A DNA stretch of 64,000 nt, taken from positions 1,984,001 to 2,048,000 of the forward strand of contig JAGGNK010003335.1 in the NCBI GenBank assembly GCA_017590115.1, written 5' to 3'. Both the position numbers and the translations under genes were made by a program. How positions within the stretch are numbered: position 1 is the first letter of the stretch; each line of letters opens with the position of its first letter. The notes beneath the pieces were generated by a model, which saw only the letters and a program-made list of their open reading frames with translations, searched no databases and was not told the origin of the DNA. Below, piece after piece: positions 63,693 through 64,000 of the stretch. This DNA is from Montifringilla adamsi. Its lineage: Eukaryota; Chordata; Aves; Passeriformes; Passeridae.

Positions 63693-64000
63693 TGTTGTGG
63701 TATTCACATACTCTTTGGACAGAGAGAGACAATTCTCTCTCCCAGGATTTTTCCTGGGGAAGGCAGTGAGAAAGCTCAGAGAAAGAAGAGAATCTGCTTG
63801 CTGCTCCTGCTGTTTGGCACATGTGGAATATGTTAAGGAGATTGTTCACTGAAGAGTGATTTGTTAATTGGACTCTGCTGATTTGGACTGACTGACCAAT
63901 TAGGGCAAAGCTGTGTCGTGACTGTCTGTAAGGGGTCACAGGCTTTTCTTTAGTACGTTTGTAGTATAGTATTAGTATGTGACATAACTTACTGTAACAT
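63693..64000 (+). mobile_element. LTR of the same family, plus orientation, truncated by the window end
   Basis: The element starts TGTTGTGGTATTCACATA at 63693. It shares an ordered set of blocks with the LTR at 54988-55391: the TGGYATTCACAT start, a GGATTTTTCCTGGG-like segment, a CTCAGAGAAAG block, and CCAATTAGGGCAAAGCTGTG. It ends the window in a TAGTATAGTATTAGTATG AT-rich core that precedes the polyadenylation region in this family. The 3' end, and whether retroviral genes follow, lie outside the window. Its orientation is opposite to TENM2 and to the other LTR. Confidence 0.75.

Larger units (their letters stand above)
55636..64000 (-). other. TENM2: TENM2 intron upstream of the intracellular exon (partial)
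   Basis: This is the 3' end of an intron that runs off the right edge. It ends in a good polypyrimidine tract and TAG before 55635. The content is AT-rich unique sequence with a weak CR1-like fragment (about 56950-57042), an (AAAC)n run (60685-60713), an AATAAA followed by an A18 tract (63327-63369), and a plus-oriented LTR from 63693. GC-richer patches without a recognisable identity lie at about 57040-57260, 59280-59420 and 59940-60290. I saw no coding exon, tRNA or other RNA gene here. Confidence 0.85.

Noticed and set aside
1..64000. Bacterial-type systems, CRISPR arrays, tRNA or rRNA genes
   Set aside because: No spaced direct repeats, no recognisable RNA gene structure and no dense coding on either strand. 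The window is intronic DNA of a vertebrate gene.

Overview
The window is vertebrate nuclear DNA, almost certainly from a bird and probably a songbird. It is AT-rich, mostly intronic and carries a few degraded CR1 LINE 3' ends. It also carries two LTRs of one family that, from memory, resembles passerine endogenous-retrovirus LTRs. There is no bacterial or compact-genome gene organisation, and nearly all open reading frames here are chance frames in introns.

The one gene I can support is TENM2 (teneurin-2), on the minus strand. Three successive internal coding exons are present. They are an intracellular-domain exon (55401-55635), the exon encoding the basic juxtamembrane region and transmembrane helix (42691-42929), and the first extracellular linker exon (5818-5931). 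All three have AG/GT splice sites and matching phases (1/2, 2/1, 1/1), so they join into one continuous reading frame. The teneurin start codon and the distal extracellular part (EGF, NHL and YD-repeat regions) lie outside the window.

Right to left, which is the direction of transcription: 55636-64000 is the end of an upstream intron, entered at 63693 by an LTR in plus orientation. Next comes the intracellular exon. Just 9 intron bases after its donor sits a complete solo LTR (54988-55391) in the same orientation as the gene. The rest of a 12.5-kb intron follows, then the transmembrane exon. A 36.8-kb intron then holds a 461-bp tandem duplication, a few CR1 fragments, homopolymer runs and one short protein-like minus-strand frame (25428-25592). 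The linker exon lies in a small, very GC- and CpG-rich island. This is followed within about 40 bases by a G-rich minisatellite and a roughly 370-bp tandem duplication (4661-5775).

I found no new multi-gene system. The most notable signals are the sense-orientation LTR against a TENM2 splice donor, the GC-rich diverged linker exon next to a minisatellite, and two inverted LTRs flanking a single coding exon.
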